DNA of 55,778 nt, from positions 1-55,778 of the forward strand of contig NZ_CAJVAS010000042.1 in the NCBI RefSeq assembly GCF_910593845.1, in the 5' to 3' direction. Each line of letters begins with the position of its first letter. The first letter of the stretch is position 1. The DNA is from Paenibacillus solanacearum (lineage in GTDB: Bacteria; Bacillota; Bacilli; Paenibacillales; NBRC-103111). The notes beneath the pieces were generated by a model. It did no database searches. It had not been told where the DNA came from and saw only the letters and a program-made list of their open reading frames with translations. Shown here one piece after another: positions 44,927-54,510 of the stretch. The position numbers were made by a program, and so were the translations under genes.

Positions 44927-45820
44927 TTATCTATGGCCTCCTGCAAGTCGATCGAAGAAGTGATCTACCCGATTCGTATATTCCACAGGAAACAACTTAT
45001 AAGAACCCGTATGCTTGGCTCCCGGAACTTTCCAGTAGCTGAATGTATCGGCAAATCGCTGTGACATCATTTCGCTGTTGGCGCACGGTATCGTTTCATC
45101 CTGATCCCCGTGAATGAACATGACCGGTCGAGGGTAAATCTGCTGTATGGATACGATCGGCTTAACGAGCTGCGGATTCTTCTTCATAATGAAACGAATT
45201 GCTAGCACCATAAGCGGGGAGAACGGGTATTTCGGAAGCTTGGACCATATCGACAGATTATCCAGCAAATACCGATTCAAATCACTGAACGGACTGTCCG
45301 CAATGACACCAGATACTTCCGCGCACTTCGCTGCTGCCAGGAGGGACGCAGCCGCGCCCATTGAATAACCAATTAAGCCGATTCGTCCCTTACAGAACGT
45401 TTGGCACCAGTCAATGGCGCCGAGGATGTCTTGTTGTTCATCCAGACCAATTGTCGTTAACCGCCCTTCAGAATCCCCGCAATTGCGGAAATCAAACATT
45501 ACTACATTATAATTGCGCTGAACGAGAGCCTTGGCTAACCCAAGTGCAGCGACCTTATGCTGGAGGCGGTTGCTCCTGTATCCATGCGCGAATATAATTG
45601 TCATCTTGGGCGAGCCGACAGCGGGAAGAAACCATCCCTTCAGATTAACCGTTTGGTCCCGGCTTCGGAAAGTGATGGATTCATATTGCAGCCCCTCCTC
45701 ATCGGGAGTCACCAGCACCGGCTTGCGCGCAGGATGCATCAACTTCCATACCGCCCATAACGAGATCGCACATATTCCGACCAGAACAATGAGAACGATA
45801 TACCCCATCCACATACTCAT
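44927..45820 (-). CDS. membrane-anchored alpha/beta hydrolase
   Basis: 297 residues with AAAGGAG upstream of the ATG. An N-terminal helix (IVLIVLVGICAISLWAVW) anchors it. The catalytic serine is in LIGYSMGAA, Asp in HGDQDETIP and His in AKHTG. It resembles YqkD/BAAT-like hydrolases. It is read with fabH and lies after the histidine kinase gene by 176 bp. Confidence 0.85.
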   Translation of the reverse strand: MSMWMGYIVLIVLVGICAISLWAVWKLMHPARKPVLVTPDEEGLQYESITFRSRDQTVNLKGWFLPAVGSPKMTIIFAHGYRSNRLQHKVAALGLAKALVQRNYNVVMFDFRNCGDSEGRLTTIGLDEQQDILGAIDWCQTFCKGRIGLIGYSMGAAASLLAAAKCAEVSGVIADSPFSDLNRYLLDNLSIWSKLPKYPFSPLMVLAIRFIMKKNPQLVKPIVSIQQIYPRPVMFIHGDQDETIPCANSEMMSQRFADTFSYWKVPGAKHTGSYKLFPVEYTNRVDHFFDRLAGGHR

Positions 45821-45880
45821 ACGAACTACTCCTTTTATCCTATAAATAATATGAAACAGTCACAGACTACCATCCCAAAG

Positions 45881-45897
45881 TGTCAGTGAAATGTCAG
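45881..45897. promoter_or_regulatory. 11-bp spaced direct repeat, probable response-regulator site
   Basis: TGTCAG occurs twice with an 11-bp period (45881-45886 and 45892-45897). OmpR/PhoB-type regulators bind direct repeats of this spacing. The site lies 61-77 bp before the start of the hydrolase, next to the OmpR-type system. Control of the hydrolase-fabH operon by that system is plausible. Confidence 0.5.
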
Positions 45898-45931
45898 AAC
45901 GTGTATAAATTTGTATTGTTGTCGAAATAAA

Positions 45932-45981
45932 AAAAACAACTTCTCCACAAGGAACATGATCCTCATGAAAATGTTGTTTTT
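45932..45981 (-). terminator. terminator of the two-component genes
   Basis: On the minus strand AAAAACAAC pairs with GTTGTTTTT, with a further stem inside, and the T-run TTTTTTTATTTC follows. It lies 16 bp beyond the histidine kinase stop. Confidence 0.65.
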
Positions 45982-45996
45982 AGTCATCATCGAATA

Positions 45997-47430
45997 TTAT
46001 GATTCAAGCGGAAGAATGAGTTCAAAGGTTGTACCGCTTGAAGAACTGTGAGTCAATACCAGATCGCCGCCTAACGATCGTGCGATCATTCGACTGAATG
46101 GCAATCCAAGGCCAAGCCCGTGTACAAGCGTCCTTTTCTCTGCGCCGCGATAGAACGGTTCGAATATATCCTTCTGCCCGGCTACAGGCATCCCGCAGCC
46201 TGTATCGTGAACGCTAATATGGCAATAACATGCGGTTGTATCCAGACGAACGATAACTACGCCTCCTTCAACGATTGCATCTCTCGCATTATTCAACAAA
46301 TTAATAAGAATCTGTTCGATACGGATCGGATCCGTAAAAAGTCGAAGTTCCGCCGCCGGAGCTGACGCCTCCAGTTTAACTTCAATCGACTGGCGCTCTT
46401 GAACGCAACTCCATCGCTCCACTATATCGGTCAACATCGCCTGCATGCCGATTAGCTCGCGATCCACCTGAATATTACCCGCTGCAAAGCTATTGAAATC
46501 CAGTAAATCCTCTACCATTTTTTGCAGACGATTGCATTCATTCATGCAATGATCCAGGAATACTTCCGCCTCTTCCCCTTCAACTACCTTCCCGCGGACA
46601 GCCTGAACTAACCCGCTGATGGCTGTAACGGGTGTTTTCAATTCATGTGTAACTCCTGCCAGCAGCTGCGTACGAAGTTTCTCCAAGCGATTTAGCCGAT
46701 CCGCCATCTCCTGGAACGAATGAGCAAGCTCATGGATTTCCCTCTCTTTGTAATCATTCCTAAATTGCAAATTATAATTGCCGGACACAATTTGCTTCGC
46801 TGCGTTGGCCGCTTCCTGTATTGGCTTGATCAATCTTCTTGTTAATACATGCACAATTCCCCAGCCTATAAACAAGAAGGACGCCAGCAGAATCCACCTT
46901 GGATATCTGAAAGCAAACATGCCGTCCAGCGCATTACGCTGAGGGGCCATGTACAATGCAAAACCCGTGTTGGAGGATTCAACAATAATCGGATATATGC
47001 CCACTAAATAGGGCTCTTGGCCTTGTTGTGCCTCCAGTTCGATAACATGCGCCTCTCCAGACATAATATCCGTGATTCGCATCATCACTTGCTTTGTTTC
47101 CTCGGGTAGCACAGAGGGGTATTGTTGAACAACTTGGCCATCTCGATTAAGGATGAACATGATGGGTCTGCTATGAAGATTATGCCGCTCAGCCAGAGTG
47201 CTTAAAAACCCCTCCATATCGGGAGTCTGGGGAAGCCTCCCGTTATTATCTGTGGCGATGGCCTCAAGTTCGCCCGCCATGTTCTTCACACTGGTATATT
47301 GGGTAGATAACGCATTCCTGTAGAAAACATACATGGCAAGCAAACCAAGGATCATGATACTGATAAATAAAATCGTAAAGTAACGGATCGACCAATAATA
47401 GAGCAGGCTTTTACGTTCTCGCTTTGACAC
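45997..47430 (-). CDS. sensor histidine kinase
   Basis: 477 residues with a GTG start that overlaps the regulator gene by 20 bp. Two transmembrane helices (near residues 15-37 and 175-200) frame an extracellular sensor domain of about 135 residues. A HAMP domain follows (RRLIKPIQEAANAAKQI). The H-box is LLAGVTHELKTPVTAI, with His as the phosphate acceptor. The N-box is NLLNNARDAI and the ATP lid GLGLGLPFSRMI. It should phosphorylate the adjacent OmpR-type regulator. The stimulus is unknown. Confidence 0.9.
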   Translation of the reverse strand: MSKRERKSLLYYWSIRYFTILFISIMILGLLAMYVFYRNALSTQYTSVKNMAGELEAIATDNNGRLPQTPDMEGFLSTLAERHNLHSRPIMFILNRDGQVVQQYPSVLPEETKQVMMRITDIMSGEAHVIELEAQQGQEPYLVGIYPIIVESSNTGFALYMAPQRNALDGMFAFRYPRWILLASFLFIGWGIVHVLTRRLIKPIQEAANAAKQIVSGNYNLQFRNDYKEREIHELAHSFQEMADRLNRLEKLRTQLLAGVTHELKTPVTAISGLVQAVRGKVVEGEEAEVFLDHCMNECNRLQKMVEDLLDFNSFAAGNIQVDRELIGMQAMLTDIVERWSCVQERQSIEVKLEASAPAAELRLFTDPIRIEQILINLLNNARDAIVEGGVVIVRLDTTACYCHISVHDTGCGMPVAGQKDIFEPFYRGAEKRTLVHGLGLGLPFSRMIARSLGGDLVLTHSSSSGTTFELILPLES

Positions 47431-48103
47431 GAAATTGATACCCCAATCGTTTCAATGTAATGATCCCCCCATCTTCGGCGGACCATTCCGTAAGGCTTTG
47501 GCGAATCCGTTTTATGGCCATATCGACGGCTCGATCGCTGCCCATGTAATCCCTTCCCCATACAGCGTCAATCAACTGGTTTCGATCCAATGTCTGGTTC
47601 GGATGACTGGCCAAATATAGAAACAGCGATAGATCCCTCGGCGTCAAATGAACCTCATCCCCGTTTAGCATCACCTTATGCGAATTAAAATCAATCTTCA
47701 AATTGCCGAAGATCGCCGAATTTTCTGTCGCAACCTGCGGCAAGCGCCTTAACACAGCTCGCACGCGAGCAACAACCTCTTCTCCGATGAATGGCTTGAC
47801 TAAATAATCGTCAGCGCCCCCATTCAGTCCTTCCAGCCGATAATGAATATCGCTGAGTGCCGTTAACATAATGACTGGACAAGCGCTTCGTTTTCTTATG
47901 CAATTAAGAACCGACCATCCGTCCATGACTGGCAGCATGACATCCAATAGCACCAGCGTTGGCTCCCACGACTCAAACAAAGACATCGCCTGGTCGCCGT
48001 TATAGGCTTGCTCCACCGCATAGCCGGCTTTGACCAGAAATGCCTTTAGAACCATGGAGATCCTCGGTTCATCTTCAACAATGAGAATCTTCTGCTTCAT
48101 CAT
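47411..48103 (-). CDS. OmpR family response regulator
   Basis: 230 residues. The receiver domain has Asp54 in LLDVMLP and a Lys in VKPF. The winged-helix output domain has LTPRDLSLFLYLASHPNQTL and VDMAIKRIRQSL. GAGGTG lies before the start; ATG 48100 has slightly better spacing than 48103. It precedes the kinase gene with a 20-bp overlap. A direct repeat with 11-bp period upstream of the hydrolase operon could be its site. Confidence 0.9.
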   Translation of the reverse strand: MMKQKILIVEDEPRISMVLKAFLVKAGYAVEQAYNGDQAMSLFESWEPTLVLLDVMLPVMDGWSVLNCIRKRSACPVIMLTALSDIHYRLEGLNGGADDYLVKPFIGEEVVARVRAVLRRLPQVATENSAIFGNLKIDFNSHKVMLNGDEVHLTPRDLSLFLYLASHPNQTLDRNQLIDAVWGRDYMGSDRAVDMAIKRIRQSLTEWSAEDGGIITLKRLGYQFRVKART

Positions 48104-48300
48104 CCGTCACCTCTTCAAGCTTGCGGGTCAATGCCCCTCCAAGCTCCCCATTCAACTACTAATTTATATATAGTTCTTAGGACATATTCCTCGTTTTGGC
48201 TGGAAATCCCTGCTTTCGACACGAAAAAAGACCAGGGCCACAGGCGAAGCCACTGAAGAACTTGCGTTGTTGGAACATGAATGGGTATTAAATAAGACGA

Positions 48301-48340
48301 GACGACCTTCATCCCAGTTTATGGGCATAAGGGTCGTCTT
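48301..48340 (+). terminator. stem-loop between dnaE and the regulator gene
   Basis: GACGACC (48301-48307) pairs with GGTCGTC (48332-48338), followed by TTTTTC on the plus strand. It lies 31 bp downstream of the dnaE stop on the minus strand. It may act as a two-way terminator, but the T-run favours the plus strand. Confidence 0.45.
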
Positions 48341-48370
48341 TTTCTTCGTAAGAACCCCTATTGGGGTGGA

Positions 48371-51300
48371 TTATACTTTAACGGATTGCGGTCCGAGCAG
48401 CGCCTCAATCGCTTGGAACAGCTGTGGAGACGGCTTGATGCTGTACTGTTCGCTCAAACTTAAGGAATGCTTGCTCCGCTCGTAGAAAAGAATGACGCCA
48501 AGCGGACCCTTGTGCTGCTGAAGCAACTGTTTCAGCTTGCTCAGGACTTGCGTGTTTTCGTGAGCAGCGTCGATCTTCAAGAAAACGCACGGCCTCGATC
48601 CGGCGGCTGGGCGGGACATTGGTGCGGTGCGCCAGCGCAGCGCGGTCTCGCGCGCACGGGGCTCGTCCAACGGCGTAAGGCGGTCGGCCAGCAGCTTGAC
48701 GCCGGCGTCTTGCTGCTGCAGCTTGCCGCGAATGAGCATGAGACGCTCCTTCTGTACACAGTTTCCGTATTTTGTCCAGATTTCCGGGAAAATGACGACC
48801 TCGATCTTTTCGATGCGATCCTCCAGCTCCACGAAAGCCATAGCCTGACCTTTTTGGGTCAGGAAGTTTTTGCAGGATACGATCATCCCCGCCACGATCA
48901 CCACGCTTGCAGCCGGCTCTTCTGCCAGCTGATGAAGCGGCATAGCATCGAGCTCGTGCAGCAGCGGTTCATAAGCGTCGAGAGGATGGCCGGAAATAAA
49001 CATACCGAGCAGTTCACGTTCCAGCGCGAGCTTCTGAAGCTGAGTATACGGAGCGGCGTCGTCGGGGTATTCGATCGTCCAATTCACCTCCTCGGTCAAG
49101 CCGACCAAGTGCAGTTGCAGCTCCTCCCGGTCCTTTTTCCATTTCAGCACTGCCTCGATCATCCGTTCCAGTACGGCTAGCAGCTGCGCCCGGTGGCCGG
49201 GGAGAGAATCGAATGCCCCTCCCGAAATTAAGGATTCGATCACCCTTTTATTGCATGCCCGCAAATCCACCCTTCGGCAAAAATCGAGCAAATCTTCATA
49301 AGGCGCGCTTTTTCGCTCACGGATTATTGCTTCGATCGCCTGCGTTCCGACGTTTTTGATCGCAGCAAGCCCAAAGCGTATCGCTCTCGAGTCGGCATCT
49401 TCGTCAGGAGATTCCGCGTTCAAGCCCACGTTCTGCTCTTCGCTGCTCCGTCGCAGATAAACAGGAGTAAACCCCTCTATACTTTCGTTCACGTCGGGCG
49501 GCAGCACCGCAATCCTCATGCGTCGACATTCATCGACGTATTCTGCCGCCTTGCGGTGATTCCCCATGACAGACGTCAGCGTCGCCGCCATGAACGGCAC
49601 GGGGTAGTGCGCCTTCAGCCAAGCCGTACGATAGGTCATGACAGCATAGGCCGCAGCGTGCGCACGTGGAAAGCCGTAGTCGGCGAAGCGCACGATCATG
49701 TCGTACACCTTGTTGGCGTCAGCCTCACTGTGGCCCTTCCGCAAGCTGCCGCGGATAAAGCGGGCGCGTTCCTCGTTCATCACCTCGCGCTTCTTTTTTC
49801 TAACGGCGTGCAGCAGCAAGTCGGCCTCGCCGAGGCTGAATCCCGCCATCTTGGCAGCAATATGCATGATCTGCTCCTGATAGAGGATAATCCCGTACGT
49901 ATCGCGCAATATCGGCTCCAGCGACGGATGGGGATACTCCGTCTCCATCTCCCTGTGCTTAGCCCTAATATACTTAGGGATATATTCCATCGGTCCCGGC
50001 CGGTACAATGCGCCGACGGTAATAATATCCTCAAACACCGACGGCTTCATTTCTTTCAACAGCCGCCGGTAGCCTGCCGACTCCAACTGGAATACAGCCG
50101 CCGTTTCGCCTCGACACAGCATCGCATACGTGGCTGGATCGTTCTCTGGCAGCTTCCGCAAATCGATCTTGATGCCGTTCCAAACCCGAATCCAGCGCAA
50201 TGTGCGCTCGATTATCGAGAGCATGCGCACACCTAGAAAATCCATCTTCAGTAATCCGATTGCTTCCAGATGCTCCATCGCATATTGCGTCAAAGCGGTC
50301 CCCTCCGCTCCCTCTTGGAGCGGCACGTACCGGGTAAGCGGCTCGCGGGAAATAACGATGCCTGACGCATGCGTGGACATGTGACGGGGCAGCCCTTCGA
50401 TCCGCATCGCCATGTCGAGCAGTTCTGCGGTTTTGGGTTGCTTGGCTGCAAGCGCCTTCAGCTCGGAATGGACCGTAATCGCTTCCTGCAGCGTGATCCC
50501 GAGATGGCCGGTAATCATTCTGGCGACCCTGTCAACATCGTTATAGGGTACGTTCATTACCCTGCCGACATCGCGCAATGCAGCCTTCGCGGCCATCGTA
50601 CCAAACGTGATGATCTGCGCGACATGGTCTTTGCCGTATTTCTCCACGACGTAAGCGATCACCTCTTCCCTTCGCAGGTCGTCGAAATCGATGTCGATAT
50701 CCGGCATCGATACCCGCTCCGGGTTCAGGAAGCGCTCGAACAACAGGCCGTACCGGATCGGATCGACATCGGTGATCTTCAGCGTGTAAGCGACGAGACT
50801 TCCGGCAGACGAGCCCCGACCCGGCCCGGTGGCGATACCGCGCTCATGGGCGAAGCGTATAAAATCCCAGACGATCAGAAAATAGTCGGAGTACCCCATT
50901 TTTTCAATGACCGTAAGTTCGAACTGTAATCTTTCCTCTATCATCCGCCGATAAGAAGCATCGACTGTAACGCCACCATCATCATCCTCATGGCGTCCAT
51001 CCCGGCTCCAACCGTATCGGGCGGTAAGCCCTTGTCGACACAATTCCGCCAAATACCCTCCGGCGGTTAACCCTTCGGGTATCGGCCGGAATTCAGGCAT
51101 AATCGAGCGGCCGAATTCCAGCAACAGATTGCATCGGTCCGCCACGACGGCCGTATTGGTCAATGCCTCAGGGACGTGAGCGAACAGCCTGCGCATTTCT
51201 TCACCGCTTTTCAAGTACAATTGATCGGTCGTAGAACGCAGCCTGTCAGCATCATCCACCGTCTTTCCAGTGCCGATGCAAACGAGCACATCCTGAACTG

Positions 51301-51940
51301 CCCTATCTGACGCCTTAATATAGTGAACATTGTTCGTGGCGATTAACGGGATTCCGGTTTCCCGGCTCAACGCAATGATGTCGCGCATCACGTTCTTTTG
51401 CTCGGTCAGCCCGTGATCCTGCAGCTCCAGAAAGAAATCATCGCCGAATATATTCCGATACCTTTCGGCGGCCAGCTTCGCTTCGGCGCGCCTTGCATGA
51501 AGTAGATGCTGGGAGATCTCACCCTTGAGGCAGGAGCTTAAGCAAATCAACCCTTCCGCATATGCCGCCAATCGCTCGGCATCAATACGCGGCTTGTAGT
51601 GAAAGCCCTCCATATGGCCGATCGAGATCAGTTTCATTAAATTTTGGTAGCCCGTTTCATTTTTGGCAAGCAAAATTAAATGATAAACCGGCTGATTCTG
51701 CCTTCCTTTGTCGCGTATCGAGCCTGACGTAAAGTATACTTCACAGCCGATGATCGGCTTGATTCCCCGCTCCGTACACACCTTGTAGAAGGGTACCGCT
51801 CCATACATGACGCCGTGATCGGTCAAGGCAAGCGACGTCATGCCAAGCTCGGCCGCATGGGCGGCCAACTCTTCGATCCGGGCCGCCCCGTCCAGCAAAC
51901 TGTATTCACTATGCACGTGAAGATGCACAAAACGTTCCAT
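48371..51940 (-). CDS. dnaE: DNA polymerase III alpha subunit DnaE
   Basis: 1189 residues. The N-terminal PHP domain starts HLHVHSEYSLLDGAARIEEL. The catalytic acidic motif PDIDIDFDD lies near residue 410. Other blocks are GRGSSAGSLVAYTL, QEQIMHIAAKMAGFSLG and GFPRAHAAAYAVMTYRTAWL, and a C-terminal OB fold (VIVAGMIVSCKNFLT). In Firmicutes DnaE works beside PolC, mainly for primer extension on the lagging strand. All visible active-site residues are kept. The usual neighbours accD and ytrI are absent; an M16 peptidase gene lies upstream. Confidence 0.95.
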   Translation of the reverse strand: MERFVHLHVHSEYSLLDGAARIEELAAHAAELGMTSLALTDHGVMYGAVPFYKVCTERGIKPIIGCEVYFTSGSIRDKGRQNQPVYHLILLAKNETGYQNLMKLISIGHMEGFHYKPRIDAERLAAYAEGLICLSSCLKGEISQHLLHARRAEAKLAAERYRNIFGDDFFLELQDHGLTEQKNVMRDIIALSRETGIPLIATNNVHYIKASDRAVQDVLVCIGTGKTVDDADRLRSTTDQLYLKSGEEMRRLFAHVPEALTNTAVVADRCNLLLEFGRSIMPEFRPIPEGLTAGGYLAELCRQGLTARYGWSRDGRHEDDDGGVTVDASYRRMIEERLQFELTVIEKMGYSDYFLIVWDFIRFAHERGIATGPGRGSSAGSLVAYTLKITDVDPIRYGLLFERFLNPERVSMPDIDIDFDDLRREEVIAYVVEKYGKDHVAQIITFGTMAAKAALRDVGRVMNVPYNDVDRVARMITGHLGITLQEAITVHSELKALAAKQPKTAELLDMAMRIEGLPRHMSTHASGIVISREPLTRYVPLQEGAEGTALTQYAMEHLEAIGLLKMDFLGVRMLSIIERTLRWIRVWNGIKIDLRKLPENDPATYAMLCRGETAAVFQLESAGYRRLLKEMKPSVFEDIITVGALYRPGPMEYIPKYIRAKHREMETEYPHPSLEPILRDTYGIILYQEQIMHIAAKMAGFSLGEADLLLHAVRKKKREVMNEERARFIRGSLRKGHSEADANKVYDMIVRFADYGFPRAHAAAYAVMTYRTAWLKAHYPVPFMAATLTSVMGNHRKAAEYVDECRRMRIAVLPPDVNESIEGFTPVYLRRSSEEQNVGLNAESPDEDADSRAIRFGLAAIKNVGTQAIEAIIRERKSAPYEDLLDFCRRVDLRACNKRVIESLISGGAFDSLPGHRAQLLAVLERMIEAVLKWKKDREELQLHLVGLTEEVNWTIEYPDDAAPYTQLQKLALERELLGMFISGHPLDAYEPLLHELDAMPLHQLAEEPAASVVIVAGMIVSCKNFLTQKGQAMAFVELEDRIEKIEVVIFPEIWTKYGNCVQKERLMLIRGKLQQQDAGVKLLADRLTPLDEPRARETALRWRTAPMSRPAAGSRPCVFLKIDAAHENTQVLSKLKQLLQQHKGPLGVILFYERSKHSLSLSEQYSIKPSPQLFQAIEALLGPQSVKV

Positions 51941-51971
51941 GCATACTCATCCCTATCTTATCCTCATCTCT

Positions 51972-53243
51972 TTAGGCAGTTCGTCCATCGTTCTTCAAGT
52001 CCGCTACGAACGCATCACCATCGCGGCTAACCTGAACAAACAGCATTTTATCAGCATTCAAATAGGTTTCAGCAAAGTGCAGTACGTCGTCCACCGAAAC
52101 GGTACGAATTTTGTCGACAAAGTCATTCGGATCGACTGCACCATGAAACAAGTGGATTGACGCTAGCCGAGAGTTTATTGCTTCCGGGTAATCCTCAGCG
52201 ACCAGGTAACGTGCCGTTATCCATTTCTTAGCGCGGGTCAGCTCGTCATCTTGCAACCGCTCTATCTTTAGGCGATTTAACTCGGCGATAATGATATTGC
52301 GTGCTTCATCGATACGCTGCGGATCGGTAGCGACATATCCGGTAATAAACCCTTCGCTGACCCCCGGACTCAGTCTAACACTTACGTCATAGGCAAGCCC
52401 TCTGTCTCCGCGGATCTGTTTACCTAACCTGGAAGCACTGCCTCCACCCAGCACGTGCAGGGCGACGAAGCCTGTGTATCTCTCCTCGGAATCTATGTAG
52501 GGCCCATACATCCCCCAATGTAATTGCGACTGACGTATATCGCGAGCGATGTGAATCGTGCGGCCGTCAAGCGGACAAAGCTTTAGCTTATCCAAGACAA
52601 TCGGTGCTGACATTTCCGGTGCTGCCGGAATCGTCAATGATTCTAAATAATCAACTAACGCTGCATGATCAATATGACCAGTAACCACAAGCACGATATT
52701 GCTCGGCTGATAAAATTGCTCATGAAACCGAAGCAGATCATCGCGGGTGATCGAGGATACGGATGCTTCCGTCCCTAAGCAGTTGGCACGCTCCGGGTGC
52801 ATCCCGCTAAGCATTCGCATCAACTCTCTTCTGCCATGCTCCCGAGGATTATCCTCCGCTCGTTTGATTTCCTCAATAACTACCTTCTTTTCCTTGGCTA
52901 ATTCTTGTTCCGGGAAAGTAGAATGAAACACCATATCCGTCAGCAACTCAACGCCCTGCTTCCACTCATCATATGGCGTATAAATGAAATACTTTGTCCG
53001 GTTGTTACCAGTAGAAGCGCCTCTTCGCCCTCCGCACTCCTCTACCAGTTCATTGATTCGCTCCTGCGTACGTGTCATCGTTCCTTGGAACATCATATGC
53101 TCTAGAAAGTGGGCAATGCCGTGCGGATAAGCTGCTTCATAATGCCCGCCTGCTTTCACCCAATAGCATATCAATGTGGATACTGCCTTCTCGTTATGGT
53201 CGGTAATGACGGTCAGCCCATTGCACAATACAGTTTTTTTCAA
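51972..53243 (-). CDS. M16 family zinc peptidase
   Basis: 423 residues with a TTG start after GGAGG. The inverted zinc motif is His45-x-x-Glu48-His49 in AHFLEHMMFQG, with a third ligand Glu in the helix VVIEEIKRAEDNPREHG. The second half has the usual inactive-domain pattern with RGLAYDVSVRL. It resembles the MPP-like YmxG and PqqL/YhjJ peptidases, which cleave short peptides. It is separated from the ImmA gene by 164 bp and has a promoter with a GTTGA/TCAAC palindrome in the spacer like that of the XRE promoter. Confidence 0.88.
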   Translation of the reverse strand: MKKTVLCNGLTVITDHNEKAVSTLICYWVKAGGHYEAAYPHGIAHFLEHMMFQGTMTRTQERINELVEECGGRRGASTGNNRTKYFIYTPYDEWKQGVELLTDMVFHSTFPEQELAKEKKVVIEEIKRAEDNPREHGRRELMRMLSGMHPERANCLGTEASVSSITRDDLLRFHEQFYQPSNIVLVVTGHIDHAALVDYLESLTIPAAPEMSAPIVLDKLKLCPLDGRTIHIARDIRQSQLHWGMYGPYIDSEERYTGFVALHVLGGGSASRLGKQIRGDRGLAYDVSVRLSPGVSEGFITGYVATDPQRIDEARNIIIAELNRLKIERLQDDELTRAKKWITARYLVAEDYPEAINSRLASIHLFHGAVDPNDFVDKIRTVSVDDVLHFAETYLNADKMLFVQVSRDGDAFVADLKNDGRTA

Positions 53244-53359
53244 AGTAATTCCTCCATCTCGATATAAAATATAACTGCGACATTCGCTGTATCCATGCTG
53301 CTTCGGCAGAGATGTTTAAAGAGCTTACCCATGGATACTATTTATATAAACCAATTCGG

Positions 53360-53389
53360 CTTATAATGTTGTGTTGATAATCAACTCAA
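53360..53389 (-). promoter_or_regulatory. promoter of the M16 peptidase with internal palindrome
   Basis: Minus strand TTGAGT (53384-53389), an 18-bp spacer and TATAAG (53360-53365). Within the spacer GTTGAT-A-ATCAAC (53373-53385) is a perfect 6-1-6 palindrome. The half-site GTTGA is shared with the XRE promoter. Confidence 0.45.
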
Positions 53390-53407
53390 CTTGATGATTA
53401 AAAAAAA

Positions 53408-54094
53408 TTAGATGTCTAAGGTCAGCTGCTCGAATGCCGGATGCGTGTACGTACCCGGACGGTTCACATTGCCATATTGATCTATAGTCAAGAGCTGTAG
53501 CTGAGTTAATCGCACTGATAAGGCTGATATGGAAACCCGTAAGCAGTGTGCTAGCCCGTATAGGTGAGAAAGATGGATTTTCCTCATCTTTCTCAATTGG
53601 CCTACAGCGCGTTCTATCATCGGACGGGGCATCAGAAGGCATCCTGCGAATAAATCTGCCTGTATTTCTTCCATTGGCTTTTGAGCAGTGCTTCGGCAAA
53701 AAAAGGGCTGACCTTGAACTTTTGTGGGCCGTTCAGGTTCACTATTCCCCAAACGAAGCAAATACGGCGTTTCCGACGTATGAAGAACCCAATGACCGAG
53801 CTCATGTGCAAGTGTAAAATGGTATGTCCCAATTTTGTTATCAAATAGCTCGCGGTGTGATTCATTTAAAATGATTTGCTTTTCAGTCGGAAGAATCGCG
53901 GCCATCACAAGACCATCTTTATCCAAGTGATCGATGGACTCCCAACATATTTGCAGGTCGAAGTGAAATTCGATGATTTCCTCAATCGGAGCGGATTTAA
54001 CCATTTTATCGTAAGGGTCGAACCCGTAGTCCATTAATATTTGCTCGGTTAAGCGTTCCATTTGCTCACGTGAGATAAAACACGGCGATTTCAT
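53408..54094 (-). CDS. ImmA/IrrE-type metallopeptidase
   Basis: 228 residues. The zinc motif HELGHW lies near residue 95 and the third ligand Glu in EEIQADLFAGCLLMP. This M78 family cleaves a repressor, as ImmA does with ImmR in ICEBs1 and IrrE with DdrO in Deinococcus. It overlaps the XRE gene by four bases, the typical pairing. The C-terminal part has a further short helical region with a possible HTH (LYGLAHCLRVSISALSVRL). Confidence 0.87.
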   Translation of the reverse strand: MKSPCFISREQMERLTEQILMDYGFDPYDKMVKSAPIEEIIEFHFDLQICWESIDHLDKDGLVMAAILPTEKQIILNESHRELFDNKIGTYHFTLAHELGHWVLHTSETPYLLRLGNSEPERPTKVQGQPFFCRSTAQKPMEEIQADLFAGCLLMPRPMIERAVGQLRKMRKIHLSHLYGLAHCLRVSISALSVRLTQLQLLTIDQYGNVNRPGTYTHPAFEQLTLDI

Positions 54095-54438
54095 TTCGTC
54101 TTGTCCTCCTCCGACTCGCCAATAATCTCTTTAATTTTCTTCCATTGCGTCGGAGAAAGATCTGAAGCCTTTCTTAAAAAGACAGGGATATTGCTGTTTT
54201 CTGTTATCAGCCTCTGAAAACTGCTCGGCACCTTTTTTGCTGCTAAAACAAGCTCCTCCGGTTCAATACAAAGCACTTCCGCGATACGTATGATTTTATC
54301 TTCTGCTGGAGGGTCCATTGTTCCGCTTTCGATTTTGCTTATATACGTAAAATCAATACCGACTAGATCAGCAAGCTGCCGCTGAGTAACTTTTTTTTGT
54401 TTGCGGAGATTTCGGAGAAGCTCGCCAAATTCACTCAT
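54091..54438 (-). CDS. XRE family repressor, partner of the peptidase
   Basis: 115 residues from ATG 54438, with AAGGTGAT upstream. The HTH is FGELLRNLRKQKKVTQRQLA followed by VGIDFTYISKIESGTMDPPA. The rest is a short linker and tail, which would contain the cleavage site. It stands first in the two-gene operon and has a palindrome over its own promoter. Cleavage by the ImmA-like partner would release the operon and possibly the M16 gene. Confidence 0.87.
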   Translation of the reverse strand: MSEFGELLRNLRKQKKVTQRQLADLVGIDFTYISKIESGTMDPPAEDKIIRIAEVLCIEPEELVLAAKKVPSSFQRLITENSNIPVFLRKASDLSPTQWKKIKEIIGESEEDKTK

Positions 54439-54465
54439 ATTTATTATCACCTTCCACTACTTACC

Positions 54466-54496
54466 ATTTTACACATGTTGAGTTATTTGTCAACAT
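54466..54496 (-). promoter_or_regulatory. XRE promoter with operator
   Basis: Minus strand TTGACA (54488-54493), 16 bases, TAAAAT (54466-54471). ATGTTGA (54475-54481) and TCAACAT (54490-54496) form an inverted repeat with an 8-base gap over the -35 element and spacer, fitting autorepression. Confidence 0.6.
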
Positions 54497-54510
54497 ACTT
54501 TCATATCCCA

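Noticed and set aside
48115..48312. 65-residue minus-strand frame between dnaE and the response regulator
   Set aside because: It has no ribosome binding site or family pattern and overlaps the stem-loop.
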